Shown: positions 16,429 through 26,006, counted from the first letter of the stretch. The stretch is DNA of 57,842 bases from Mogibacterium sp. (GCA_017505405.1 JAFVPI010000117.1:1-57842), one strand, 5' to 3'. Made by a program: numbers and translations. The notes: a model not told the origin generated them from the letters alone.

Positions 16429-16457
16429 ATGTTAACGCTGTCGCACGGGAATGTCAA
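16429..16457 (-). promoter_or_regulatory. Consensus sigma-A promoter for the 67-codon gene
   Basis: On the minus strand a perfect TTGACA (16457-16452) and TAACAT (16434-16429) are separated by 17 bases. The start codon is about 40 bases further downstream. Confidence 0.75.
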
Positions 16458-16583
16458 CCCCCGAATTATTATATTTATAATGCAATGTATCGATCCTGTA
16501 TTTCTTTTTACTATATATTTCCCTGATGGCTGAATTCCCGAAAACGGTTTATAACTTTCTGCTGATCCATTCTGCCTTTTTCC

Positions 16584-18401
16584 TTATGCTTCCAGTATGC
16601 TCATGAATTCTTCGCCTGTGATCGTTTCCTTCTCATACAGGTGATTTGCCAGTTCATCAAGTTTGTCCCGGTTATCCGTGAGTATCTTTTTTGCTTTTTC
16701 GTGCTGTTTCCTGACGAGCTCAACGACTTTTTCATCTATCTTCGCCTGTGTCTCTGCAGAGCATGAAAGCGCAGTATCTCCTCCGAGGTACTGATTCTGT
16801 ACGGCTTCCATAGCCACCATGTCGAAGTCATCGCTCATGCCGAAGCGTGTGATCATCGCGCGGGCTATCTTTGTGGCCTGCTCTATGTCATTTGAAGCGC
16901 CTGTCGTGACAGATCCGAAGACGACCTCCTCGGCCGCGCGGCCTCCTGTAAGGGTAGCGATCTTGTTCTCAAGCTCCTCTTTTGTCATAAGATAGTGGTC
17001 ACCTTCATCCACCTGAAGGGTGTATCCGAGTGCGCCTGATGTACGCGGTACGATCGTGATCTTCTGTACAGGAGCCGAATGCAGCTGCATCGCTGCCACA
17101 AGAGCATGACCTATCTCGTGATATGCCACTACCTTCTTCTCATGTTCTGTAAGGATCGAGTTCTTCTTCTCGTATCCTGCGATGACCACCTCTATGCTTT
17201 CCTCAAAGTCGGACTGCGAGGCTGCGCTGCGCCCGTCTCTTACCGCCCTGAGAGCCGCTTCGTTTACTATATTCGCAAGCTCTGCACCGGATGCTCCTGA
17301 TGCCATGCGCGCTATCGCAAGGTAATCTATGTTGTCTTCAGTCTTTATTTTTGAAGCATGCACCTTGAGAATGGCTTCCCTTCCTTTGAGGTCAGGCAGC
17401 TCGACAGGTACTCTGCGGTCAAAGCGTCCCGGTCTTGTGAGAGCCGGATCGAGCGACTCCGGTCTGTTGGTCGCTGCGAGGATTATGACTCCGCTGTTGC
17501 CCTCGAATCCGTCCATCTCTGTCAGCAGCTGATTGAGAGTCTGCTCTCTTTCGTCATTGCCTCCGAAATTGCCGCTGTTTCTCTTCTGGCCGATCGCATC
17601 TATCTCATCGATGAACACGATGCACGGAGCCTTCTCCTTTGCCTGCCTGAACAGGTCGCGGACCTTTGATGCTCCCATGCCTACAAACATCTCGACAAAT
17701 TCAGAGCCCGACATGGAGAAAAACGGCACATTCGCTTCGCCGGCAACTGCCTTTGCAAGCATGGTCTTTCCGGTTCCCGGAGGGCCCACAAGCAGTACTC
17801 CTTTAGGCATAGATGCACCGATCTCCCTGTATTTGGCCGGATCGTGAAGATAGTCCACTATCTCCTGCAGGTTCTCCTCCGCCTCGTCAACACCCTCAAC
17901 ATCATCAAATTTGATCCCGTCCGAGGACTTTACATAGACTCTGGCATTGCTCTTGCCCATATTGAACATCATGGAACCCGGACCGCCGGCCTTATCCATC
18001 ATTCTTTTGCTCAGGAACTGTCCCAGAGCGAGGAACAAAATGACAGGCAGTATCCAGCTCAGAAAGAAGCTGGCCAGCGGTGACATTTCCCTGATTATCT
18101 GGCTGGTGAATTCCGCGCCGGACGCATGCAGGCGGTTGACCAGATCAGGGTCGTTCATTACACCCGTGCGGTATGTTTCCTTGCCGTCCTTGCTTGTGAA
18201 AAGTATCTGATTCTCTTCTATCTGAACAGATCCTATATTTCCTTCTTCAGTCATGGTCATGAATGTTCCATAGTCCACTTCCTTGATCTTCTGCTCTTCT
18301 GCCAGCATCGGAGCTATCAGGGAATTGAACGCGAACATGACAAGAAGCATGATTATGTAGAAAACTATCAGCGGTTTCCTTGGATTCTTTACTTCATTCA
18401 T
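16584..18401 (-). CDS. ftsH: ATP-dependent zinc metalloprotease FtsH
   Basis: A membrane-bound AAA+ protease that degrades misfolded membrane and regulatory proteins. The 605 residues carry two N-terminal membrane helices (about 11-31 and 107-130), Walker A GPPGTGKT (206-213), Walker [10 protein letters not shown] (about 261-269), the second region of homology around [18 protein letters not shown], and the zinc motif HEIGH (428-432). The length is slightly short for the family because the C-terminal tail is brief. GGAGAAAGCA gives a good start. It follows the thioesterase gene by 60 bases on the same strand and may be co-transcribed with it. Confidence 0.97.
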   Translation of the reverse strand: MNEVKNPRKPLIVFYIIMLLVMFAFNSLIAPMLAEEQKIKEVDYGTFMTMTEEGNIGSVQIEENQILFTSKDGKETYRTGVMNDPDLVNRLHASGAEFTSQIIREMSPLASFFLSWILPVILFLALGQFLSKRMMDKAGGPGSMMFNMGKSNARVYVKSSDGIKFDDVEGVDEAEENLQEIVDYLHDPAKYREIGASMPKGVLLVGPPGTGKTMLAKAVAGEANVPFFSMSGSEFVEMFVGMGASKVRDLFRQAKEKAPCIVFIDEIDAIGQKRNSGNFGGNDEREQTLNQLLTEMDGFEGNSGVIILAATNRPESLDPALTRPGRFDRRVPVELPDLKGREAILKVHASKIKTEDNIDYLAIARMASGASGAELANIVNEAALRAVRDGRSAASQSDFEESIEVVIAGYEKKNSILTEHEKKVVAYHEIGHALVAAMQLHSAPVQKITIVPRTSGALGYTLQVDEGDHYLMTKEELENKIATLTGGRAAEEVVFGSVTTGASNDIEQATKIARAMITRFGMSDDFDMVAMEAVQNQYLGGDTALSCSAETQAKIDEKVVELVRKQHEKAKKILTDNRDKLDELANHLYEKETITGEEFMSILEA

Positions 18402-18461
18402 TGCTTTCTCCTGTTCTTTCTGACTGCCCTTTTACCCTTTATGCAAGTCTTTATGAGTCAC

Positions 18462-19175
18462 TCACCTGACTATGATGCAGCTGACTACCTTGCTGCCGTC
18501 CTTCTCAATTACATACGCTTCGTTTTCGGAGCTGCAGCGGTAGACGCTTAGTCTGTCTCCTTCATGCGTCTGTGCCGCATACTGGACCTCGATGGCTTTG
18601 ACCGGATGCTCTATAAGGTCATCGACTCCTATCTGATTCACGAAGTAATGCACATACGCGATATTGTTGGTATGGTGACAGTAATCTATATCTGCGGAAC
18701 GCACTGTTATCTCATCGATCAGGCTGCCGCGCACCGGTTTTTCCTTTGTATAGGCGATATCAAACAGCGACTCTTCAGCAGGAGTCTTTTCTCCTACGCC
18801 GACGCTTTCCGACTTCCTTATTTTGCCGGTCTCAAGGTCCACCGCGCAGAGCTCCAGCCTGGATCTGAGCGCTATGCTGCCATCCTCCTTCTGAAGAACC
18901 GTGTCAATGTAGAGCCTGATCTTTGAGAAGGAGCTTATATAGCTCGTGGCTGTATACTTATCCATCCAGGCGAGAGGCTGCGGCATCTCGATCCTGTTGC
19001 GCACGAATACCCACATGCCGCCGTATTCACGCATGCATGTGACGCCGTCGATATGCTGGTCACCCATGAGTTCAGTGACCATGTCCTCAACGATCCGGAA
19101 AGCGCCTTCAACGGAAAGCTTTACATCGGCACCGCAGCTGCTTGCTGCCAGTCTGTCTGTTTTTACCAGTCTCAT
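18462..19175 (-). CDS. Acyl-ACP thioesterase (FatA-like)
   Basis: A cytosolic hydrolase releasing fatty acids from acyl carrier protein, 237 residues, built of two hotdog folds as in bacterial members of the FatA/acyl-ACP TE family. Features are SCGADVKLSVEGAFRIVEDM near the N-terminus, WVFVRNRIEM, and in the second half SADIDYCHHTNNIAYVHYF, where N and H fit the usual Asn/His catalytic positions. A -10-like TATAAT lies upstream at 19211-19221 (minus strand), so it may have its own promoter between it and tex. It precedes ftsH. Confidence 0.85.
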   Translation of the reverse strand: MRLVKTDRLAASSCGADVKLSVEGAFRIVEDMVTELMGDQHIDGVTCMREYGGMWVFVRNRIEMPQPLAWMDKYTATSYISSFSKIRLYIDTVLQKEDGSIALRSRLELCAVDLETGKIRKSESVGVGEKTPAEESLFDIAYTKEKPVRGSLIDEITVRSADIDYCHHTNNIAYVHYFVNQIGVDDLIEHPVKAIEVQYAAQTHEGDRLSVYRCSSENEAYVIEKDGSKVVSCIIVR

Positions 19176-19262
19176 CTGTAATGATAATCTTCCTTTCGCT
19201 GTCCCAAACTATTATATTATAGCACACAATAACATATGGCAGAGCCGGATCCGCGCATGCTT

Positions 19263-21440
19263 CTACTTGCCGGCTGATTTTATCGACAGCGCTATCTTTC
19301 CGCGCTTTTCATCTATCGACAGAACCTTTACGTTCACTATATCACCGACTTTGACAACATCGAGAGGATGCCTGACAAATCTGTCAGCAAGCTCGGATAT
19401 GTGCACCAGACCATCCTGATGGACTCCAATATCCACGAAAGCGCCGAAATCAACTATATTGCGCACTGTGCCTTTGAGCTCCATTCCCGGCGTGAGATCT
19501 GACATCTCCAGCACATCGCTTCTCAGAACAGGCGCCTGAACATCCTCTCTCGGATCCCTTCCCGGTTTTTCGAGCTCCGCAGCTATGTCGGCAAAGGTGT
19601 ATTTTCCGATGCCAAGCCTGTCCGCGATGTCTTTTTTTGCCGCCAGACCTTTGACTTTTCCGCCGCTTATGTCCTTCACCTCATAACCGCACTCCCTGAG
19701 TATGGCTCTTGCTGCATCATAGCTTTCAGGGTGTACGGAAGTGGCATCAAGAGGCTCCTTCCCGTCCGTTATTCGCAGAAAACCCGCGCACTGCTCAAAA
19801 GCCTTCGGTCCCAGCTTAGGGACTTTCATGAGCTCCCTGCGTTCGCTGAATCTGCCATGCTCGTCCCTGTATGCAACTATGTTTGCAGCGATCTGTTTAC
19901 TGATGCCCGAAACATACGCGAGAAGTGACGGCGATGCCGTGTTCACATCAACGCCTACCATGTTTACGCATTTCTCCACTACTGCGGCAAGCACCTCTCC
20001 CAGGCGCTTCTGGTTCATGTCATGGTGATACTGTCCCACGCCTATCGCCTTAGGATCGATCTTTACCAGCTCGGACAGCGGGTCCTGCAGCCTGCGCGCT
20101 ATCGAAGCCGAGCTCCTTTCGCCAACATTGAGATCCGGATGCTCTTCAGTCGCAAGCTTGCTCGCGGAATATACCGACGCACCTGCTTCATTGACGATCG
20201 CATAGCGAAGACTTCTGCCCAGTCTCTTCTTTTCGTAATCGCGGATGAAATCCGCTATGATCTTTTCGGACTCCCTCGACGCGGTACCGTTGCCTACAGA
20301 AATAACATCGACACTGCAGCGGTCGCAGAGGTCTTCGAGCACTTTTACAGACTCTGCCACTCTGTTCTGCGGTGCGGTAGGGTAGATCACGGCAGTCTCA
20401 AGGATCTTTCCGGTAGGATCACAGACAGCGAGCTTGCAGCCCGTACGGAAAGCCGGATCCCACCCCAGTACAGTCTTGCCTTTAAGAGGCGGCTGCATCA
20501 GAAGCTGCTCGAGATTAGAGCCGAACACCTTTATAGCGCCTTCTTCCGCTGCCTCCGTCAGGCTGCCCCTTATCTCTGTTTCAATTGACGGCGCTATAAG
20601 TCTTTTGTAGCCGTCCTCGACGGCGGCTTCAACGTATGGTCTGCAGGTTTCCGTAACCCTGCGCAGCATTCTGCGCTTAAGGTACCTGTCTATGTCCTCC
20701 GCAGGAGCCTCCACAGACACCGAAAGTATCTTCTCTTTCTCTCCGCGGTTTACCGCCAGCACTCTGTGCCCCGGGATCTTTGAAACCGCTTCGCTGTATT
20801 CGTAGTAGTTCTCATATACTGAACGCTCACCGGCAGCTGCCAGCTTTTTTCCTTCCGCACCAAGGCTGCAGGTAATGAGGCCTTTGTCGAGAGTCTTCTG
20901 TCTTATCCATGCTCTTACATCAGCATCGTCGGACATATCGTCCGCGATTATGTCCTGAGCCATCCTGAGCGCAGTCTCTGCATCAGGTATCTCTTTCTCT
21001 TCCGAGATATATTTTTCAGCCTCAATGGCCGGATCGCCTTCTGAATCTTTTGACATCAGATAGTCCGCAAGACCCTGCAGACCCTTCTCCCTGGCGATCC
21101 CGGCGCGGGTTTTCCTCTTCGGCTTGTACGGTCTGTAAAGGTCTTCGAGGACAGCAGCCGTTTCGGCTGCTTCTATTTTTGCCTTCAGCTCGTCTGAAAG
21201 CTTTCCCTGCTCTTCTATGGCCGCCAGCACAGTCTGCTTGCGGTCCTCAAGATTGCGCAGATACTTCAGCCTTTCGTCAAAACTGCGCAGCACTTCATCA
21301 TCCATGGCACCGGTGGCTTCCTTGCGGTAGCGCGCAATGAAAGGTATGGTGCAGCCGCTGTCTATCAGCTCCGCAGCGGCCTCGGCCTGCCAGAGTTTTA
21401 TCCCTGTTTCCTCAGCGATTTTCTTCAGTATTTTTTCCAA
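19263..21440 (-). CDS. tex: Tex family RNA-binding protein
   Basis: A transcription accessory protein of 725 residues. It has an N-terminal Tex region (WQAEAAAELIDSGCTIPFIARYRKE), a YqgF-like domain (GWDPAFRTGCKLAVCD), helix-hairpin-helix motifs (NTASPSLLAYVSGIS, LMKVPKLGPKAFEQCAGFLRI), and a C-terminal S1 domain (GTVRNIVDFGAFVDIGVHQDG). Length is normal. The start is TTG with GAGAGG eight bases before it. Tex is thought to act on nucleic acids and transcription complexes; the exact role is unsettled. It precedes the thioesterase and ftsH on the same strand. Confidence 0.95.
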   Translation of the reverse strand: MEKILKKIAEETGIKLWQAEAAAELIDSGCTIPFIARYRKEATGAMDDEVLRSFDERLKYLRNLEDRKQTVLAAIEEQGKLSDELKAKIEAAETAAVLEDLYRPYKPKRKTRAGIAREKGLQGLADYLMSKDSEGDPAIEAEKYISEEKEIPDAETALRMAQDIIADDMSDDADVRAWIRQKTLDKGLITCSLGAEGKKLAAAGERSVYENYYEYSEAVSKIPGHRVLAVNRGEKEKILSVSVEAPAEDIDRYLKRRMLRRVTETCRPYVEAAVEDGYKRLIAPSIETEIRGSLTEAAEEGAIKVFGSNLEQLLMQPPLKGKTVLGWDPAFRTGCKLAVCDPTGKILETAVIYPTAPQNRVAESVKVLEDLCDRCSVDVISVGNGTASRESEKIIADFIRDYEKKRLGRSLRYAIVNEAGASVYSASKLATEEHPDLNVGERSSASIARRLQDPLSELVKIDPKAIGVGQYHHDMNQKRLGEVLAAVVEKCVNMVGVDVNTASPSLLAYVSGISKQIAANIVAYRDEHGRFSERRELMKVPKLGPKAFEQCAGFLRITDGKEPLDATSVHPESYDAARAILRECGYEVKDISGGKVKGLAAKKDIADRLGIGKYTFADIAAELEKPGRDPREDVQAPVLRSDVLEMSDLTPGMELKGTVRNIVDFGAFVDIGVHQDGLVHISELADRFVRHPLDVVKVGDIVNVKVLSIDEKRGKIALSIKSAGK

Positions 21441-21541
21441 ATATATATCCTCTCTTATTTTTTATATCGTTTCTCTTTTTTTATGTCCTTATTCCGGTCT
21501 CTGAAGCCCGGTACTGTCATCTCAAAGGATCAATACCGCAG

Positions 21542-21616
21542 ATTCAGTCCGGAGCCATTCAGTCCGGGGCCATCCCGGCCAAAGCTATTCAGTCCGGAGC
21601 CGTCCCGGCCAAAGCA
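21542..21616. repeat. 30-bp tandem repeat, two and a half units, in a TCCGG-rich spacer
   Basis: Two adjoining 30-base units (21557-21586 and 21587-21616) differ at two positions, and a half unit of 15 bases (21542-21556) precedes them. Each starts ATTCAGTCCGG. The wider 483-base gap (21441-21923) between tex and brnQ is dotted with more TCCGG words and holds no gene I can support; open frames over the repeat are low-complexity. The far end (21751-21923) shows nothing recognisable. Confidence 0.7.
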
Positions 21617-21725
21617 TCCAAGTTGCTTTCATTCCGGATTCTTCCCGGTCACATATCCGGCAATCTGTCCGGAACTAACATCCGGTCATTGCAGCAACCT
21701 GATTATTATAGCACAAAAAAAGAAT

Positions 21726-21750
21726 CTGACAGGAAAACGATTCCTGTCAG
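21726..21750. terminator. Bidirectional terminator downstream of brnQ
   Basis: CTGACAGGAA and TTCCTGTCAG make a perfect 10-bp stem with a 5-base loop. TTTTTT follows on the plus strand, and on the minus strand ATTC then TTTTTTT. It lies 174 bases after the brnQ stop. Confidence 0.75.
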
Positions 21751-21923
21751 TTTTTTCATTATGATATTCGAGACCTTTCTGTCAGATCCTTTCAATATGA
21801 CAGGCAGAGACGCGCTGTCCGATTTCAAAGGCCTTGAACAGGTTCGTCAAAAACGCGAGTTTTGTCAAGGTTTAACACATATTTTATCCGTTTTTCGTAG
21901 CAAATCTTGAGACTCCGGCTCTG

Positions 21924-23249
21924 TCAGGCTTTTTTCGGCAGAAGGCGGACAGCTGCGTAGACGATGATGCAGACCGGCAGCCACGCGAGGCTGTATGCGG
22001 AAAGCGGCAGGCTGCTGTAAAGCTTTTCTGCCCAGCTCCAGCCCAGACCGAACATCCCGCTGTATCTGGATATCAGCTCGATCACACTGATGACAAACGT
22101 AACTATAAATGACCACTTTGCCGCTCTGAGGTTTGCATGTGATGCATTGTTTCTGCAAAGGCAGTAATACATGGCGATCACTATCGCTGCCGGGTAGCAG
22201 GCATCGAGGACCGGTCCCACCACCTTGACTATCGTGTCGAGGTCCGCGAAAGAAACGATGCATGAAAGCACGCATGATGCTATGCAGAAGTTCCTGTATG
22301 TATAAACTTTGCTGTTTTTATCGTGCATGATCTCTTCCCATATTTCGGAAGTAGATGATACCGCGCCGACCGCCGTTGTGAGCGCCGCTGCTACCAGGGC
22401 AATGTTGAACAGGATCCCGCCGGCTCTGCCCCACAGCACAAGTACCATCTCGGTATAGAGCGCTGAAAGAGTCAGGTCAATAGTGCCGCCTGTGTTGGCA
22501 CCTGCGATCATATGTCCCAGAATAGTCACCAGCAGGAGCCCAAGTCCTATGATCCCGATCTTTACAAGGTTCCTGTTTGTTGCCTTTTCAGCTATGCCGG
22601 CATTTCTGATGCCCTGCACTACTACCACTCCGAAAAGCAGCGCGCACTGAAGGTCGGCAGTTGCGTAGCCCTGAAGGAAACCGTATATCACAGGATTCTG
22701 GTCAAAGGAAGGTGCTGCCCATTCTCCGGATATAGGGCTCACCAGACTTTTTACTATGACTGCCGTAACTACAACGAGAAGTACCGGAAACAGTATCTTA
22801 CCTATCTTATCCATTACCTCTCCCGGATTGACCACGAACCAGTATGTGATCAGATAGTAAACAATCGAAAACAGAACGACCGGAAGCATGCTCTCCGTCT
22901 CAAGCCCCGTGATCTGCACTATGGCCGCCCAGGCTGCAGCGCTCATTCTCGGCACCATGTACAAAGGACCGATGACGAATATTGTCAGGGCTGCAAATAC
23001 GGTCCCGAATTCAGGCGAGATCCGCTTCGTAATTTCCAGGAACGTGCCGTTGCCCTTGACAAGAGCCAGATAACCGAAATACGGCAGGAGCACTCCGGAA
23101 AGCACCACTCCCGCGAATACCGGCCATAGCGCCGTGCCTGCATCCTTTCCCCACTGCACAGGGAAGAGCATGCATGCTGCGCCGAAGTGCATGGAGAAAA
23201 GCGCTCCGCCCATTATTGCCAGTTCTTTTATGCTGAGATCCTTCTTCAT
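21924..23249 (-). CDS. brnQ: Branched-chain amino acid carrier BrnQ (LIVCS family)
   Basis: A cation-coupled importer of Leu, Ile and Val in the cytoplasmic membrane, 441 residues with about 12 hydrophobic segments. The N-terminus MKKDLSIKELAIMGGALFSM followed by HFGAACMLFP is characteristic. I chose the ATG at 23247-23249 because GAGG lies seven bases before it; two ATGs 30-33 bases upstream have no binding site. A hairpin and a 29-codon gene lie upstream on the same strand, and a LysR gene is divergent beyond that. Control by that LysR or by attenuation is plausible but inferred. Confidence 0.9.
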   Translation of the reverse strand: MKKDLSIKELAIMGGALFSMHFGAACMLFPVQWGKDAGTALWPVFAGVVLSGVLLPYFGYLALVKGNGTFLEITKRISPEFGTVFAALTIFVIGPLYMVPRMSAAAWAAIVQITGLETESMLPVVLFSIVYYLITYWFVVNPGEVMDKIGKILFPVLLVVVTAVIVKSLVSPISGEWAAPSFDQNPVIYGFLQGYATADLQCALLFGVVVVQGIRNAGIAEKATNRNLVKIGIIGLGLLLVTILGHMIAGANTGGTIDLTLSALYTEMVLVLWGRAGGILFNIALVAAALTTAVGAVSSTSEIWEEIMHDKNSKVYTYRNFCIASCVLSCIVSFADLDTIVKVVGPVLDACYPAAIVIAMYYCLCRNNASHANLRAAKWSFIVTFVISVIELISRYSGMFGLGWSWAEKLYSSLPLSAYSLAWLPVCIIVYAAVRLLPKKA

Positions 23250-23293
23250 TTCTGAGCCTCTCTGTCTTACTGTGTTCATCATCTATTATACGC

Positions 23294-23325
23294 AAAAGCG
23301 GAGGGCTGTTATACCACAGCCTCCG
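23294..23325 (-). terminator. Hairpin between the 29-codon gene and brnQ, terminator or attenuator
   Basis: CGGAGG-CTGT and ACAG-CCCTCCG arms pair with one bulged base, followed on the minus strand by CTTTTGCG. It starts about 32 bases after the small gene's stop codon and ends about 45 bases before the brnQ start. A TATAAT at 23290-23285 follows but has no matching -35 box. Confidence 0.55.
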
Positions 23326-23357
23326 TTTTGACGGCCAATCTTATCTAAAAGGTTTTT

Positions 23358-23447
23358 CTATTTGTGCTCCGATGGTGTATGCTCGATAACCTTGACGCAA
23401 ATGAGTGTCATGAGTGCTGTGTAAGCCATTGTGATGAGAATATCCAT
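23358..23447 (-). CDS. 29-residue membrane peptide or leader peptide upstream of brnQ
   Basis: The ATG at 23445-23447 follows GAAGGAGG. The product, beginning MDILITMAYTALMTLICVKV, is a single hydrophobic helix with a short polar tail. Nine of its first 21 residues are Ile, Leu or Val. It lies upstream of the BrnQ gene with a hairpin in between, so it may be a leader peptide that senses branched-chain aminoacyl-tRNA, or a small transporter subunit. I know no family match. Translation is likely given the binding site; the function is inference. Confidence 0.6.
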   Translation of the reverse strand: MDILITMAYTALMTLICVKVIEHTPSEHK

Positions 23448-23554
23448 TTTGTTACCTCCTTCTACAGGTTTTTTATCTCCATGACCTTGCGGTCTTTCTT
23501 TCTGATCACAATATAACTCAGTCAATAAAGAATGAAAAATTAATAGATATGATG

Positions 23555-23582
23555 TTTAATATTATTTTCTTTAATGTATAAT
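23555..23582 (+). promoter_or_regulatory. Candidate promoter of the second LysR gene
   Basis: A perfect TATAAT (23577-23582) lies 16 bases after TTTAAT (23555-23560), about 97 bases before the LysR start, in an AT-rich divergent region shared with the 29-codon gene. Confidence 0.45.
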
Positions 23583-23678
23583 ATCTCCGGAGAAAACCTT
23601 ATCCGCTGCGCTCAGACCGGAGGAAATCAGGCCGGAAGAAATGATCAGACTTGCAGGGATAGCCCCAGGAGGCATTAT

Positions 23679-24548
23679 ATGAACACCCAGAAGATGATAC
23701 AGGTGCTGCTCACCGCGATAGACAGCGGGAGCCTTACAAAGGCAGGCGAGATCCTTGGATATACGCAGTCCAATCTGACGCAGATGATGCGGTCGTTTGA
23801 GGATGAGGTCGGATTCCCGCTCCTGATCAAGACAAAGAAAGGCGTAGAGCCTACACGCGAGGCCCTTCAGCTTCTCCCGACAATGCGGGCAATGCGCGCC
23901 CAGGAGGAAAAGTTCTTTCAGGAGATAGCGGATATAAGCGGCATAAAGCGCGGCACCATAAGGATAGGCACATTCGTCAGCACCTCAACATCATGGCTGC
24001 CCCGGCTTCTCGACTATTTCCAGGACAACTGTCCCGAAGTTGTCTTTGAGATAGTGGAAAGCGGCCAGGACGAAATGGAGAGCGGCGTTGCTGACGGCTC
24101 TCTTGACATCGCGCTCCTCAGCGAGCCTGAGCGGAAGTCCATCGACTTTATTCCTCTTCTTGATGATCCAATGCTGGTGGTCTTCTCTGAAAAGCATGAC
24201 CTCAGCAATTACGATTATGTGCCGGTGGATGTGCTGCGGGACTATCCCCTCATCATGACATACCAATCCTACGACCGCGATGTGCGGAAGGTGTTTGATC
24301 AGGCCGGTTTTGTGCCTGAGGTAAAATACTATTTCAGGGATGACTTCGCCGTGCTGTCGATGGTGCAGCACGGGCTCGGCATAGCCGTTCTTCCGGAGCT
24401 GATAATTGAAAAGCACCCCGGTGACTATGACAGCCGCATGCTCGATCCCGAGTCGTACAGGACCCTTGGCATAGGAATCAAATCAATAAAAGAAGCGGGC
24501 CCGTTAGCCCGCTCCGTAATAACATATCTGAAAGAAAATGTCAGGTAA
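23679..24548 (+). CDS. LysR-family transcriptional regulator (second paralogue)
   Basis: A 289-residue LysR protein with helix-turn-helix LTKAGEILGYTQSNLTQMMRSFEDEVG and effector domain from GTIRIGTFVSTSTSWLPRL. The ATG at 23679 follows CAGGAGG. It matches the LysR at 14886 in length and throughout its sequence, so the pair is a duplication. It is divergent from the 29-codon gene and brnQ, the classic layout for a LysR regulator and its target, so it probably controls branched-chain amino acid uptake. It is convergent with the SH3 lipoprotein gene. Confidence 0.92.
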   Translation: MNTQKMIQVLLTAIDSGSLTKAGEILGYTQSNLTQMMRSFEDEVGFPLLIKTKKGVEPTREALQLLPTMRAMRAQEEKFFQEIADISGIKRGTIRIGTFVSTSTSWLPRLLDYFQDNCPEVVFEIVESGQDEMESGVADGSLDIALLSEPERKSIDFIPLLDDPMLVVFSEKHDLSNYDYVPVDVLRDYPLIMTYQSYDRDVRKVFDQAGFVPEVKYYFRDDFAVLSMVQHGLGIAVLPELIIEKHPGDYDSRMLDPESYRTLGIGIKSIKEAGPLARSVITYLKENVR

Positions 24549-24614
24549 GCGCCATCCCGAATGGATCTGCCGGATAAATGATCCTGAAACAGATCATCAG
24601 GCAAGTGCCATCTG

Positions 24615-25799
24615 CTAACGGACTTCCGCGCCTCCCCATTCAACGACTGTGAATCCCTTCCTTTCGAAAGGCTTTATATCAGGTCTGGCAACAAATACCG
24701 GACCATCTATGCTTTTGAATGCCATGAATACTCTAAGCACGCTGTCAGGCTGCGGACTTACGTCCAGTCCGGCTGATTCGGTGTAGCGGTCTGTCTGGAA
24801 GGTTATGAGGTTATACTCATTCTTCTCCAGGCGAGGCAGCCAGTAATCGATGAATTCGGTATATTCATTCTCCGCCAGTCCCATCTCCGGAAGTATGCCG
24901 CGCAGGAAAACTTCCGCTTCGCTTCCCTTTACTACATATCCCTCCGACCAGTCATATTCGGTATTGTCAGTCGACTCCCAGAAGATATAGTCATATGTTT
25001 TTCCGGTAGCCTTGTCGGTCAGCTTGCCGTCAGGCGCAGCAGTAACGTTCCACTCTCCGTCACCCTCAGGTATGCACTGAGTAAAGTTTCCGTCAGCCAG
25101 CGTTATCCTGACATTGACATCCGTTGTCTTCTCAGGATACAGATAGATCACCGGTTTTTCCTTACCGCCTTCAAGCATGAAGTAATGAGCATTGATCCAT
25201 CCGTAGTTGTCTTTATACTGAACGTATACCCAGCCTTCTTCCCAGCCCAGCTCGGTCAGTTCCGTTTTGTCCGGAACAACATCGATGATGTTGAATTTCT
25301 CGCCCGGGCCATAGCGCATGTTAAGACCCTCAGGGGAATCCACATAGCCGTGATACCCCTCTACCGATGTATTGGTCGGCTCCACAAGCTTGTTCGGATC
25401 GGCTTTTGAGGATGCGCTTTTATCTGAAGCTTTGATATCGCCTTTGTTAGCTGTGAGATATTCCATCGAGCACCAGCCCTTATTGCCGTCCACAGTTGTA
25501 AATGCCCATCCGTCCTCTGCCTTCTCGACCTGTATTTCCTGGCCGTAACTGAGACCGCTTACAACATCGTTTTTCTTGCCCGGGCCTTTGCGCAGAAGCA
25601 GTCCGTCCTCCGAATTGACATACATAGTCTTCGGGAATTCGCTCTCTGCTTCCGGTTCGGCTTCCGTTTCTACCTCTGAAACGGTCTCCTGCTCCGGCTC
25701 TGCAGGTTTTTCACTTGATCCGCAGGCTGTCAGCGATACAGTCAAACATACAGTCAAACATATTAATAACAGTAATGTGATCAATCGTTTTATGCTCAC
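24615..25799 (-). CDS. Lipoprotein with two SH3b domains
   Basis: A secreted, lipid-anchored protein of 394 residues. The signal peptide ends in lipobox SLTAC (Cys at about 26). An acidic Glu-rich linker follows (about 30-52), then two bacterial SH3 domains (about 56-118 and 145-208; GLLLRKGPGKKNDVVSGL and GLNMRYGPGEKFNIIDVV), then a C-terminal region from KPVIYLYPEKTTDVNV that I recognise only as a domain recurring in Clostridia surface proteins. The start is GTG with GAGGAG six bases upstream. SH3b domains usually bind peptidoglycan. About 245 bases upstream (25800-26044) hold only the glmS terminator and no gene. Confidence 0.85.
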   Translation of the reverse strand: MSIKRLITLLLLICLTVCLTVSLTACGSSEKPAEPEQETVSEVETEAEPEAESEFPKTMYVNSEDGLLLRKGPGKKNDVVSGLSYGQEIQVEKAEDGWAFTTVDGNKGWCSMEYLTANKGDIKASDKSASSKADPNKLVEPTNTSVEGYHGYVDSPEGLNMRYGPGEKFNIIDVVPDKTELTELGWEEGWVYVQYKDNYGWINAHYFMLEGGKEKPVIYLYPEKTTDVNVRITLADGNFTQCIPEGDGEWNVTAAPDGKLTDKATGKTYDYIFWESTDNTEYDWSEGYVVKGSEAEVFLRGILPEMGLAENEYTEFIDYWLPRLEKNEYNLITFQTDRYTESAGLDVSPQPDSVLRVFMAFKSIDGPVFVARPDIKPFERKGFTVVEWGGAEVR

Positions 25800-26006
25800 A
25801 TCGATCTCCTCTTCCGTCTAAAAGTCCGGGGTTTCTTTCAGTTACGCCCCGTCGGGTCCCTTACTGCTCGTAGAAACTAACCCACCTTAATAATAACACC
25901 CCTTGTACCGCAGACTATGTGAAAATCTGTTAACATTTCAGGTCCCGCCGGGACCTTCGGGAAAGGTCCGCAGAAACCAGGGGGCCGGGGACTATGCCGG
26001 TAAGGA

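Noticed and set aside
21542..21616. CRISPR array
   Set aside because: The repeat units adjoin without spacers and are only two and a half in number.
21483..21764. Plus-strand open frame of 93 codons
   Set aside because: It is made by translating the TCCGG tandem repeats and shows low-complexity Pro/Ser/Arg sequence with no ribosome binding site.
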